Source of the DNA: Bugulina stolonifera
Taxonomy: Eukaryota; Bryozoa; Gymnolaemata; Cheilostomatida; Bugulidae
DNA length: 64,000 nt
Assembly (NCBI GenBank): GCA_935421135.1
Contig: OW285187.1
Span: 24,986,429-25,050,428, forward strand
Reading direction: 5' to 3'
The translations under genes and the position numbers were made by a program. Each line of letters opens with the position of its first letter. Positions within the stretch are counted from its first letter, which is position 1. The notes under the pieces are model-generated. The model was not told the origin of the DNA and searched no databases. It was given only the letters and a program-made list of their open reading frames with translations. Below, piece by piece: positions 39,901 through 56,200 of this stretch.

Positions 39901-41956
39901 TACACCGACGCCATTGTGTCATGACATGGCAATATGAAATTGTCTTGAACCCTTTTTAGTAACTGGGGTAAATCGATAAGGCCCACTCTTTCTCCTGTTT
40001 TACAAATTGATTTGACAACCTGTATTGTTGGTAGCCTTTACAATCTAGAATCTACATGTACATACAGTACAACATTATAGCTATCAGTCACAACATGATG
40101 TTATGCTATAGTGTCAATATGTGTGTGATTGTACATGTATATATATTGTCATGTAGGTGCTGCGGCTACAGACAAGAAGAGTGTCCAGTTTAATGAAGAG
40201 GTTCAGGTTGAACGGTTTGATCCAGAAAGTGTGCAGATTGATGAGTCAGTTATTGACCAGGCACTTGATCAAATACAGAATGCTGACCCAACCGGACTGA
40301 CCGATGACTCATCTGAGATGCTCCACCTGGAAGGTGACTAATTCATAACATTCAGCACCTGCGCTATGTCACAACACATTCATAGTATACAATCATGCAG
40401 ATTACAATGTGTGCGACTCGACTCGAAGTCTTCAATAAGCTTTCCTGTCCCATCGACGCATATGTATTTAACTTCCTTGTGCTTGTATTTAGTAATTTAG
40501 GTAAAGTATAATGTTACATCAACTACATAATATTCACCTGGGTAGAGCCACTAGTTCCCCACCTGACCCTTGTTTCTATACATGTGCATATATATACTAT
40601 GTATGCTAACCTTATAACACTTGTGCATATATATACTATGTATGCTAACCTTTGACCCTTATACCATTACAGAGGAATGCAAAGTCATGGGTCCATTAAT
40701 TGACCAAGAGTTGGAACAGATTGATACTAAACACAATGAACTAATGAATTTAAACCAAAAGCTGACTGATGCATTCCAATTGTATACTCGGCTGATGAAG
40801 GAGTCATCTAGTGTTCCCCAGTATGCCTCTACTGGTGTACCTGGAGGTTATCCAACACAACAAATGTCTTCAACTATGCCTGCGAACTACCTTCCTTCCC
40901 AGCCACAGACACTACCAGCTGGAGTAGGCGCCTCCAACATGTATACCTCATATAATCCACACGCTGAGACTACACAACAACCACAGGTGTGACTTGTCTT
41001 GCATACTATACAGTGTACATTGTCTGCTGAATTCCAATCAACATTGCTGTGTAATATTATATATACTGGATATGTGAGGGAGTACTCAAGAATATACATG
41101 TACATTTACATGTACATGTATATTCTTGAGTACATGTATATGCAGGCAATAACAAGTCCTTTATTTTCATATCTATCGAGGTCTTCTGAATTCCTTTCAC
41201 CGTGCTGCGTTATGCTGGTAGATGTTTTACATGCGTTATGCATAAATGTTTTTGCAGATATCTGCATGTCCAATGTGTATTACATTACATATATCCACAT
41301 ACATACAGTTTGTCCATATGTCATTATATGCATTGAGGCATTTATACTGTAGACATATTATACTCCTGGTGCTTATGGGGGACAACCACAACCCGTGATG
41401 AACGTTCCAGTGTCACAGGATCAGCAACAGCAACTACCACAGCAACAGTATACTCAAGCTGCACTGTTACAGCAGTATCAAATGTGAGTATCAAGTCAAC
41501 CAACCCTACTGTTGTTTGTAAATTGGTAGTTTGAATTTGTGTTTTCTCCATGAACATTGCAAATAGTATACCAACAAACAATATGCAGTATGAACTTAGT
41601 GCTAAAATAGTGAATTGCTGACAGGTTGATAATACCCACCAACGGACTCCTGTTGTTTAATGAAGTTGGTTTAAAAGTAAGGGCAACTCCTCCTTGCTAG
41701 GCCCCTGTCTATGAGGGTGCAGATTTCCCCTCCACACACGAGCTATTGATTGTCATCGATGGCTCTGCCTTGTCATTTTATTAGTGATTTTACTGTATAT
41801 TTATATTGCAGGGGTGGAGCAGGCATGAGTAGCATACAATACATGCCCTCTGTAACGGACCCCAGTGCTGAAGCTATGCCTATGGGTTACAATGGAGCTA
41901 CTAGTCAGTATACTAACTACCATCAGCAGATGCAGCCTCCACAGCACCTCTCCTAA
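33980..41956 (+). CDS. STAM: Signal-transducing adaptor molecule (ESCRT-0 subunit)
   Basis: Twelve exons: 33980-34022, 37076-37160, 37371-37542, 38457-38539, 38693-38785, 39006-39207, 39531-39616, 39780-39877, 40157-40333, 40673-40986, 41353-41483, 41812-41956 (TAA). All are in phase and give 542 residues; human STAM has 540. Domains in order: VHS (about 5-145, starting FDQTVEKATPDSS and containing NWGLIAEIYDKAGQSSNAKD), ubiquitin-interacting motif (about 168-187, DLAAAIALSLKES), SH3 (about 227-285, ALYDFEAVEENELTF and WWKG), the coiled-coil/GAT core that pairs with HRS (about 347-400), and a Pro/Gln/Tyr-rich tail. In homologues STAM with HRS sorts ubiquitinated receptors at endosomes, and its SH3 recruits the deubiquitinases AMSH and USP8. 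The 43-nt first exon is separated by a 3.05 kb intron that holds nested transposons. The start is supported by the FDQTVEKA match to the family N-terminus. Confidence 0.96.
34577..35864. mobile_element. Second copy of the layer-2 hAT-like family, in STAM intron 1
   Basis: It begins CAGAGCTGGGTCCAAATC and ends, inverted, CAGAGTTGGGTCCAAGTC. A perfect 8-bp duplication, CTAATTAA, flanks it (34569-34576, 35865-35872). It has the same GACTTGACTTG subterminal arrays and internal sequence as the layer-2 halves at 21315-21895 and 28875-29165. There is no coding capacity. It lacks the layer-3 transposon but holds a different 380-bp insertion. Confidence 0.93.
35218..35597. mobile_element. 380-bp non-autonomous hAT-like element nested in the copy at 34577-35864
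   Basis: The ends are TAAGGCTG at 35218 and, inverted, TAGGGCTG at 35597, continuing as related sequence (GACAAATCC versus GAACGAATCC). An exact 8-bp duplication, ATACATGT, flanks it (35210-35217, 35598-35605). The copy of the host element at 28875 onward is uninterrupted here, which confirms insertion. The interior repeats GATTC/GAATC words at both ends. Confidence 0.88.
39274..39455. mobile_element. Small inverted-repeat element (MITE-like) in a STAM intron
   Basis: The ends GGCGTATTCGGAAATTGCAC and, inverted, GGCATATTCGGATATTGCAC match at 18 of 20 bases. The element is 182 bp and noncoding. I cannot define a target duplication. A related copy lies at 43826-44078. Confidence 0.75.
41082..41133. 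repeat. Perfect 23-bp palindrome with 6-base loop in a STAM intron
   Basis: The arm at 41082-41104 (GTACTCAAGAATATACATGT plus ACA) is exactly inverted at 41111-41133, with 6 bases between. It is intronic (40987-41352). Confidence 0.9.
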
Positions 41957-42284
41957 CACCCACAGCAGTAACTTAGGCTACTGATGAATTCCTACTATCT
42001 ATTCCTTATTTACCCAACTTTGCTGTCATGCTTATAGCTGCACATTATATTTTTATTTGGAACTCTTTACAGCTTTTGATGGTGGCACCAAGAAGATTGG
42101 TACCCAGTTTTATAGTCAGTACTGTGCCAACTCAACAGCATGATTATTGCATTTAGAAAATAACTCTAAAACTGAAGTACTTTGAATTGTCATTGTGCCC
42201 TGACTATATACACAAACAAGTCGATTATCTTTTGTTATCTGGTGTTTTGTAACATCTATAATAGTGTATCATATCACCAAATTA

Positions 42285-42290
42285 TTTATT
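42285..42290 (-). terminator. Poly(A) signal candidate for PSMD14
   Basis: TTTATT on the plus strand is AATAAA on the minus strand, about 77 nt beyond the PSMD14 stop codon. It lies upstream of the STAM signal, so the two transcripts would overlap at their 3' ends. Confidence 0.5.
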
Positions 42291-42328
42291 ACATTATATA
42301 GTAGCTACAATTTGTTATTATCAACAAT

Positions 42329-42334
42329 AATAAA
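42329..42334 (+). terminator. Poly(A) signal candidate for STAM
   Basis: AATAAA lies 373 nt after the STAM stop codon, 33 bases short of the PSMD14 stop codon on the other strand. Confidence 0.45.
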
Positions 42335-42366
42335 CACGGTAATATTATTTAGAATTTACAGTCTGA

Positions 42367-45667
<3,301 letters not shown>

Positions 45668-45929
45668 GTTTCGTTACACTGCTACTTTCCTTCGGACTAT
45701 TAGATATATTAACATAGGCTACAACTCTGTAAAAAGTCAAGAATAACTCTGTATATTCAGTAAACCACACAAACTTGTTTTTATAATTTTACATGGCAGC
45801 TGTGCCTGCCGGGATTTTCTTAAACTAAAGCCGCACAGTTCCCATATAAATGAATTCTTTGTTTATAAAACACCAATGTTTAGTTGAAAAAATTAACGCA
45901 CACCTAAGTCATAACACAATCAGCATTAT

Positions 45930-46050
45930 GCAATCACCCATAGACTAGAGTCAAACTATGTTAATGCAAAAAATATAAATATTCAAATATAGTAAAACTG
46001 CGAGCGTCGATTTTAAAGAATAGATACAAAAAATGCCTATGGGTGATTGC
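45930..46050. repeat. 121-bp segment bounded by 14-bp inverted repeats
   Basis: GCAATCACCCATAG at 45930-45943 is exactly inverted at 46037-46050, upstream of PSMD14. It could be a tiny MITE. No duplication is clear. Confidence 0.45.
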
Positions 46051-48432
46051 TTGTAGTGTATAATGTATTTGATAACAAATTTTAATCATTTGAATTTGAA
46101 ACTTATATTTTCAAAAACTTGGCTCAACTAAACTAAAACTACCTTTTAAGAAATAGTATGCTCTTGAATTTGGATAAGCATAAGGTGAACTATTGATATC
46201 ATAATGATAATAATAATGATATTCATTTAAAATTCACCAACGCTCTTATGTAATTCTATTCTGATTCTATCTTTTGTATTTTTAATTTTATTTTATAGAC
46301 TATATATGATAATGATTATATGCAGCTCTTTATCATGTGTTTATCAAGTATAGTATATATTTATATTACCAATAAATTATGATAATTCATAATAAAAATC
46401 ATTTCATAATGATTATATGATAATTAATAATAATTAAAAATAGGCCTAACTACAATAAATTATTGCAGTTAAGCCTATGCCCTATATTTAATAAAATATA
46501 ATATTATATATTATAATTGACTAATAATATAATAATCAAATAATATTTTTAAATAAAACTAAACTACGCCTTCAATTTAGGACTGGAATTTACTCTAACC
46601 AATAGAATGATACTATTCTCCTTCTTCCTGATTCATTCAACTCGGTTAAAATTTAAACACTTTACCAAAATTTATAGGAACTTTGATAATAAAGCTAATA
46701 ACAAAAAATTTGTAATTGATAATAAACTCAAATACGCTGAATGGGGGCAGTCTTCTCATCTCGTAGCGAAAACTGAGGTTAGTTTGTGATTCAACAGTAA
46801 ATACGGGGAAACTTCAACCCCTCAAACAGTGTAAAGAATGGTTTCAGGCTATGCTGACTGAGAAGAGGGACTTCTAAACGAATCAGTTTGGAAAATGTTA
46901 TAATTGGTATCGCCCGATCTCTCTCGTAAAACATCGGATTTTAATTAGCCTCACTTATTGTATTTTCATAGCAGAGTTCTTAGCGGCGATACCGCTAACA
47001 CCCTGAGATCGCACAAAAACTCTAGACATTCTCTGCTAACATTAGCAGCAGAAATGGAAGCGCTGGGATACGTAGTAATAATATAAATATAGAATATAAT
47101 TTACATGCACACGACACCGTAGCATTAGCATATTAAAAATGGTTCACAACGGCAGTTATGTCTGTTGAATAAAATAGAAATTGCTTATTTTTATTTTATA
47201 TTTTGGCAAAATTTCTTCCTAGCCTTTTTCTAACCATAAATAAATTATAAAACTTATAAGTTTAGCAATGGAAGTCAAAATGAAAATTCAAGTTCGAAAT
47301 TGGTTTGAGCTGCCAAAATGAAAATCTAAATTAAATATTTTTTATAAAAATGACCATGACTATAAGAAGTTCAATATTATTTTAATTCTATTTATTCTGT
47401 AAGTTCCGTTTGATAGCAAAAACAAACTTAATACTTATCAGCAAACAATAAACTAACTAATTAACTTTATAATTATTTGTAAAAATTAGCCATAATTAAC
47501 ATTTAAATCTTAATCTGTCTCAGTAGAGTATTCAGTATTATGTATGAGTGAGTGTTTAGCAATATAAAATTCCAGCAATTGCGAGAAAAGTATTAGTATG
47601 TCAAGCTATGTATTTTTGGAATTTTGAATCTCTGACAGACTCTTATTGTTGTGTTCGGCTGGGCAACTGAGACGCAGTGGTACAATCGTACAGGCCAGAG
47701 CACAGTGGAGTGGGAGTCAGAATTGGCTGACCAATAAAATAAGCGGAATAGCTTGTTGGATAGCGCTTAGCTAGAGCCATTCAAAAAGGTCTGCCAGCGA
47801 AAGAGCAGATGATGTCATCTGTCACAAATTAATATCAAGCAAAGGTAATCTATGTTATCTGAGTAACCCAGTTAACCTTGCTATAAAACACATTGAAAGG
47901 TATTTATTTAGTATCTCTTCTATTAACCAAGAGTATATAAGTTCCTTCTACATTTTTTATAGCATGATACTTAGCCACATACATTCACTTGTATTTTTTA
48001 TTTCAAACATCAAGGAAGTGCAATTAGCAAAAAATCTTCTCATTTATTGAGGCTATCCAGGGCTCTCAATTTGCTCAGTCAAAAAATCCTAGCAAATGTA
48101 CAATGTACTGCAGTGTATGCAGTGTAGCTACTTTACTCTACTAGCAATTGGTCAGATATATAATATAAAGCTGTTGGTCACTTACATGCACATATCTATA
48201 TTGCTCTACGGAGTTAGCCTAAGTAATCTCTCACAGCCTAATAATCCCAGTACATACATGTAATTCAGTCTTTGCCCTTGGGAAGTAATGGAATTAGTAG
48301 CTTTTTCCTAAGCAACTCACAAGCTATGAGATAAACTGAAGATTAATTTGGAGATTGTAAAGCATTTGAATTCAAAATATAGCTAATGTGAGAAATTCTC
48401 CTGAAATCCGAGCAGATCATCAATAATGGAAA

Positions 48433-48489
48433 CCCCCCCCCCCCAGCTCTCCGAGCAAGCACTTAAAATCTGAACTGGGGGGGGGGGGG
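48433..48489. repeat. C12 tract and G13 tract facing each other
   Basis: Twelve C (48433-48444) and thirteen G (48477-48489) are separated by 32 bases. They can pair in one strand and are bounded by CAG/CTG. Confidence 0.85.
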
Positions 48490-48506
48490 ATTCGAGAATT
48501 TGAGAG

Positions 48507-48597
48507 CCTTACAGAATATATGAAGAAGTTGTCTTCTCATTGTAGTATAGCCTATACTACAATAAAAAGACAACTTCTTCATATCTTCTGTAAGCTC
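48507..48597. repeat. Near-perfect long hairpin (about 45-bp arms)
   Basis: Arms 48507-48549 and 48551-48597 pair over TTACAGAATATATGAAGAAG and TGTAGTATAG with few mismatches around a one-base loop. There is no coding potential. It could be a collapsed MITE or a small-RNA-like hairpin. Confidence 0.75.
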
Positions 48598-50266
48598 CGA
48601 TGAGTGAATGGAGGCAGTGGGTAGCCCACTTCCCTGTGTTTCTCCAAAATACACAGTCATAATATACTTGGGGTAAAACAACATTAGTGCCAAAAAGAGA
48701 AATGAATAACTAAAGTTAGCATGAATGGTTTCCAATTGTATTTTCCCGCTCATACATGAGAGGACAACTCTGGAAGACTACACAGCCTCTAGGTCTCTTC
48801 AGGTCTCTTAGTTACTTTGTTAGTGGTGAACATGTGATTGATATTGTTGATTTTTCACCTGTTGAAAAATCTGTCAGTTTTGAGGTGCAAGTAACTGCGA
48901 GCTAGGTGGGCAGCTATTTATCACCAATGTTCATAGTACACAGTTTTTGGGCTTCATGCAAAATCCAGGTTGCATTTAGATAGGAATTCAGTTATGCTCA
49001 GGATCTACCTCAGCATGATAGCTCATGATTTTGATTGTGTTAGGCTATGATATTTCTGTACATATTCATGTCCATTACTATAATTAATAGACATATGAAC
49101 TTTTATGTACATAGCTAATTCGTTGTAAACACACATACATGTACATTGCATAATGCATTACCAAATAATAAAATGTCAGCAGGTTATATAAATTGGCACC
49201 AGCACAAGGTATTACCTCATCTCCATACAATTAGCAGTTATATAACAAAAAAAATTGGTTATGTAACTTTCCTGATTCTATTGTTATCAGAGCTGTCCAA
49301 TGACCACATATAATAACCCTTTACAACCTCATATCATTTGTTTATTGTACTTAACCTATTCAACACTTTGTTAGTCTGCATTGCAAAAATATTGATCAGC
49401 ATACAATAATATATCCATGCTTGGATGGAATAATATAAAGCAGCCAAGCAAGTCGCAAACCATAGTTGTATTGACTGATTGTAAGTGCTTGATAAGACTT
49501 GTATAACGTGTTATATTTAGTCGTGCGCAGCACGTTGTTAGCCACTCCTCAGTCGCCACTTCGTGATGTACATTGAGCTTTGTGGATGTGGTAAGTTTTC
49601 AGCTAGTCTAATATGTATTTTTAAACATACCTCAAGTTTAAAGTGCATTTCACAATACAAGTTTATACATTTTTATATTGATATCATTGTAAATGTACAT
49701 GTAACTAACAACACATTGTTAGCTGGGAATTTAATGGTATGAAATTGTTAGGCACATGTCCACAGTATGTACCAGTAGGCTTGCATTTCAAATGCATTCT
49801 CAGAAACAAACGAGAGCGTTTTCAAGTGAATTTAACGTGTGCGTTTCACTCAGGTCCCAAAGCACAAGTTGTGTCAATGACAGGACAACAGCGATTCGCT
49901 CACAATGATTAGCTGGTAAACAAATTTGCTAAACATCAACGCGAGTTGTCGTTCAGTATAGTTTACAGATTGACTCATTACACTGTGCCAAATTTGCTTT
50001 GTGTTTATGAAGACTTAGCGCATGGCGCCTACCTCCAAATTGTTCACTCAACGACGCTCTCGTGGGTTTCTACCTTTAATTTACAAGTAATTGATTGTGG
50101 GTGACCATCTATATTCATCACAAACAACACATGGTGTTAATTCCAAAAATTATCATTTATTTGAGAATAATCAGTCAAAGTATGCATGTACCATATATAT
50201 TATGTAGCTACTAGCTGCATCTCTATCCACTGCAAGAATTAAGAAAGAGAGAGATCAGAGAGAGTA

Positions 50267-53200
50267 ATGCAGCCTGCCGACACGATGCAGACTACTGGCG
50301 ACACGCCTCCCGTACAGCGGAAACCAAACTGTCTGCAGAAGGCTGGAAGTTTTCTTGCTGGTTGTTTAGAAACATTTTATTACAAGTTAGTTTCACTCAA
50401 ATTTTTAGCAGTACCGTTTTTGATAGCAATATTAAGCCAAGAGGTACCATGTTTTATTGATTAGACTGTTTGAAAAACAACACATTATCCAAAAAATACA
50501 AATGGTATAATATGATCAAATATACATGTAAAAGACCAACTGGTATTTAAAGCATACATGAAGTTTTCCACCTGTGATCCCCTTGAGTACTTTCCCCTGA
50601 AAATTCATGGAAAACCTTGCTATGGTTACTGAGTTTATGCATACTATTTAGTTGAAAATCAATAGTAATGGATGATATTCCAGTATGACATAATTCTCTC
50701 GGGCCCAGGTAGTTTGTAACACATACAAGTCCATGTATATTATATATGCACAAAATGGGGAGTTAACGTTTTTGGTATATGGTCGTGTGTGTTGTATGTA
50801 AATGCATGATTACAGCCTACAACACATCACCCTACATGAATATTATTATGTCTACTGTTGTACTATTGTAGACTTGGAGTTGCTATTGCTACTAGGCCAA
50901 TTATAACCATAGTATGCACTATACTGGCATGCTTAGCTTGTGCTGCAGGAATGGCAAAGTTCTATCAAGTTGACGCTTCAGATCCGATATGGGTGGACCC
51001 AAAGTCTACGTATATCAAACATAAAAATATTGTAGATGAGATGTATCCATCTCAAATAAGGTTGAGTTCCATGGTAGCTGAGGGGACGAATGTCCTAACA
51101 CCTGAAGGACTATTGGAGGTATGTTTATGCAAGAGACAATGGTTTAATAATTAGATGTAGGCCTACATATGTAATCTTATACTGTTAGCATTATAACCAC
51201 CTAATGGCATGATTTAAAATATCCGTACCTTGAACATATAGTGCAAGCTAGAAGGTGCAGCCCACTTCCGGTATGACAGGATAGTCATTGTACATAAACC
51301 AGATACTTTCGCTTCTTCCTTCTCTCACTTGGACCAACTGATACACTTGGATAAGGACATACATGTACATGTATAAATGTCTATTATTATTAAACTGGTA
51401 TCGTTACACCACAGCCTGGTTGTATGATCAAGTACCACACAACAAGTAATGCCATGTATGAATAGATTTGCATGTAACGTAGATCACACTGTCCAATTGC
51501 AGTTGTATGACCTTCACCACACAGTAACAAATATCTCTGGAGATGGATACACATACAAAGATCTGTGTGTCAGGTAATATTATCTTGTAATATAATTTAG
51601 TAACATACAGTTATTAATATTATTGATCAATGAAAAGCTGCTGCAATGGACAAAACTGTCAGCGTTGCACTGATATGTACCATAGTTAGTTATGATGACT
51701 CCACAACCTTAAGTTATTCAAAAATGAAAAATTGTTGCTGCTGTAAAGAAAGGAAGAATCACTATCTATTGATTTTGTTTGTTATTATTGATACATCAAT
51801 ATTATTTTATTTTTTATGGGTTAAAATAATATATAGATTAAAAATACATGCATGTAGGTTCAAATATAATGAAGAACTTTGTGTAATAATAATAATGTAA
51901 TACTATTATAGATAAAATATAAATATGTATAAAGTCTACAACTTGTATATTATGTAAGCTGTTGTAACTACAATGTACATTCGCCATGCATAATATACTG
52001 TATATAGTAGGTAATACAATTTGTAGTTGTAGTTAATTCTGTCATAGTTTTACAAATTGATTTATCAGTAATTACCAAAATGGAATAGAATGCCGGATAT
52101 GTATGTATTGATATCATTGATAATATACATGTATATTTTCATGTATATACATGTATATTATCATAGTTGATATTAATAGTACATGGGAGTTCAGTAGTGC
52201 ACGCAAACATGTCAGACATCTTCAACTTCACATACACGTACATAGTGAAGCTGTGCTATTCTGTAGGTTTGGAAGGGGAGACGATACCGACTGTTGGTCA
52301 TCTAGTATTCTGGAGCTGTGGGAATTCAATAAAACTAGAATATCTCTATTGACCACCAATGCTATACTGGACACTGTCAACATTACAGATAAAAGGTGGG
52401 AACTACTTTGCTTCACATAGAGTATTACAGTCAGATATACACATGGGTTGTAGTAAAGTTCCAATCTAATACCCATGACTGATTGTAGATGTACAGTTGA
52501 TTATGTGGGGAATATCTGTCTCACTGTTTGGGTGCTGTGTGTAATATTATGTTATTAAGTACTGCACCATGGCTCATTAGTCTCGAGTACAGAATGTAAA
52601 GTGTAGAATGTACAGTATATAATATTCCGTGCAATTTATGATGGTTTTACAGTCCAGTAACCAACAGTGCTTTTGACGCTGCCTCATATCTCGGAGGGTT
52701 GACCATAGATGAGACAACAGGAAGGATAACTGCTGCCAAGGCAGCCACTTTTACATACTTTATGAAGGGAAGCAATGCCACCAACACTGATAATACAGAC
52801 GAAGATGAGGTATTATGATTATATTTGTATTGAAATTTATTATGCATTTTGCTGTATCATTCATTACATATTATGTCATGTGATTTTATCAAGCACTAGC
52901 ACATAAGTATATACTTAGTGTACATGCATATTATCATTCGTTTCATGCTTCCCTCTCCTAATAGGAAGGTAATTAGCAATCAGGTAATGGGTTGTATGTT
53001 GAACTTACATGAAAGTTATTACATGCAGTGTAACTCTTATCTAATCAATTCTATTAAATGTGCATACACTACATACTTTACTGTTGATTATGAGGAAATG
53101 ACTAGTACACTATATAGTCTAGTAGTAGTATATTCATAATGGACTCTACTCATCCTAGGAAACTAAAAATGTACAGGAATGGGAAACCAAGTTCATAGAG

Positions 53201-56200
53201 ATGGCCAAGGAATACTCCAAGGATGTGATTACTAAAGTCTATGTATTTGCTACTCGCAGGTTAGCGGCCATTCTCTATAATATAAACATAATCTAGTATG
53301 TGGCGTTCAGTACAATTTGTCTTTACCACACATTATACATTATACGTTGATGAACTTAGTCCGGACATTCCATTATGCCGAGAAAACTTTCAAAACAAGA
53401 CAGTATTATAGATTTCAGAACTGGTATTTTAAACCATGAAATGAAATACAGTATGTCTTTGCCAACTTACAGTAGGAGATTATAACACAACATGATCACT
53501 GCTGCTCGGCATGTGCTGTGTAAGGTACATTATAACGTTGTACATAACGTGTTCTAGTTTTGGAGACGAGATTGGTAGCAGTATATTTGGAGATGTGTCC
53601 AAGCTTTCAGCTGGCTACTTTCTTATCATACTCTATGTGGCACTTATACTTGGACGATTCAACTGTGTGGAAATGAGAGTAAGTTAGAATATACATGTAC
53701 ATCTCATTGTGTGTAAGTAATAATTACTATTTGGAATTCGAAGTTGTTCATAATATAGATTATACAGTTCACATACTAGATAGAGTATTATGCTGTATAA
53801 GCATGTATATACAGTATATATATACAATGTATACATGTACATGTATATACGTAATTGTATAGTTCGGAACTGATGAGAGTTCTAGAATAATGCTCAAAGT
53901 TCAATAACTGAGCAGGTTATAAAATATTTTAAAAGATAAAAGATAAGTCTATTGTAGTTACAAAGCTTGTAAATATAATTATATAGAATTATAAGTAATT
54001 ATAATTATAAATCTGCTTGTATATAATTCTGTATAATTTTATAGAATTACGTGTGTGTATATGTGTAGAACTCTAATTTTTATTAGATTAAGATTATATA
54101 TCGCAGTATAATTATATACAAGTATATTATAGTAACAGAGTATACAGTATATCCATGTAATTATATTTATAATTGTGATTATATATTACGGTATAATTAT
54201 ATAAGTGTATATTATATTAGCATAGTATACACTATACAGTATACTATATTACTGTATAATATTGCAGTATATATATACATGTACACTGTATACAGTTACT
54301 GCCACTGAAGTCTCATATGTCACATTTTTTACATTCATGTTATTTGCTGTCTGACTCTGTTACAGTAAGTAGTTTTGATTTATTTTAGATTTATCTAGCC
54401 CTGGGTGGAGTTATTGGTGTAGGTCTGTCTATTGCCGTCTCTTTCGGGCTCTCCTCAGCATTTGGTATTGGATATGGACCTGTACAGTCTATACTACCCT
54501 TCCTACTGCTAGGTATATTACCTGCACAGTCTATAGTCTATACAACCCTCTCTAATATATACATGTTTTACTCTCCAATGACTTCATATTCTAACATGTC
54601 TTCTGGTGGCACACTTTTCACAGGATTGGGTGTTGATGATGCGTTTGTGATAGTACAAGCTTGGAATCGTCTTACTCCAGATCAACGAGCTCTCCCTCTC
54701 ATACAGCAGTCTGGTCATGCACTAAAACATGCCGGAGTCTCTATTACTGTAACGTCTATTACAGATATCATGGCCTTTGGTATCGGTGCCACTACGGTGA
54801 GATTACTATATAATACTATTACTATGTTAGTTATTCCTCTATTTATTTGCTCTGTTTGCTTGGTAAAAGTTATAGATAGGGGTTAATACACTTGTTCTTA
54901 GGTATATTCTCTTTGTATTGGCAGCCTCTTATTTATAATTGTACAGTGTTATTGATTTGCCGTTGTGTCTTTGAACTACATTATATAGATCAGCAGTGCT
55001 ACTTATGTCATTGATATTGGATGCATTCAACTTATAAGGTTCAGGTTTGCAATTAATAAATTCAAAACTGTGTATATCATGCACATGTGAATTATATGTG
55101 TAAAGTATTGTAGCACATGAATCTCTACTGGTATAATATATAGCATGTGATGTACTATCCATATAGGTGCTCCCTGCTCTCAGAGATTTCTGTATATACG
55201 CTACCATTGGTATACTGGCAGTATTCATTCTACAAGCGTCCTTCTTCTCTGCATGTGTGGTGCTGGACGAGAGGCGGCGTAACGCCCATCGTAACGGCTG
55301 CTGTTGCTGCTACACCCACCCTGAGCCATACGAACCTAACAAGTGCAGTGAGAGGGACCTACAACAGACATTCTTTGAGAAAATATATGCACCTTTTCTC
55401 ATTAAACTCCCTGTTAAGGTATATTCATATATATATTTATATTCATTGCTAACTAATGTGAAATACTTAGTTAGGTATTATTTACATAGCATTCACACTT
55501 ATTATATTTCCATGTAAATGCATACACTGAGCTGTGATTACTTGTGTATGTGCCTTCATTGAGCTATATGTTGTTACAGATTGTAATAGTGGTCATATCA
55601 CTAGCTCTACTAGCACCAGGTATATATGGAGTTGTCTACCTCAAACAAGAATATGATCGTAATGTATTCATTCCATCAGACTCATACCTCAAGGAGTATG
55701 TCAACTCTTACGAGAAATATTTTCCCGAATCTGGTGCTGATGAGGGCTACATATATTTGTGTAAGTTTTTACAACGTCTATATTTCTGGTAATAGAATTA
55801 CGATATTAATGAATATACATGTATGTGTACAGTAGGGGCTACTATGCAGTGAATGATGATGTGTAATATGTCTACAGATGATCTCAACTACTACAAGGAA
55901 CACAGTAAAATAAACAAGATGGTGGATGAGTTTGCAGCTGAGACCTCAGTGGACACAGATAGTGTGGACTCCTGGCTAGAGGGATACTTTGACTGGCTCA
56001 CTTCTACCAAGTGTCCATGGATTAAATCTCATATTGATACCTCAGGTTTGTGATTTTATGCTATGTTTGCTTTACTGCTCAGTGTAATGTGTCTCCGTAG
56101 CCTGGGTTCCACATTATAAATACATTGTACAAGCTGGGGGCAGCAGAATTTCAATTATAAAAAATTATTCCTAGAGGTGCTTACTAGATTGTTCAAAATT

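Larger units (their letters stand above)
45668..50266. other. Divergent intergenic region between PSMD14 and the PTCHD gene
   Basis: This 4.6 kb stretch is extremely AT-rich around 46150-46560. Both flanking genes are transcribed away from it, so it should hold both promoters. I see only short open frames without family signatures, plus the hairpins and homopolymer tracts listed separately. Confidence 0.7.

Noticed and set aside
46150..46560. Possible mitochondrial or viral insertion because of the extreme AT content
   Set aside because: No coding frame, RNA or terminal structure is recognisable. It looks like ordinary AT-rich intergenic DNA.
51240..51290. Extra PTCHD exon between 51118 and 51503
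   Set aside because: A TAG acceptor-like site and some open codons exist, but exons 50872-51118 and 51503-51573 already join in phase 0 and no good donor follows.
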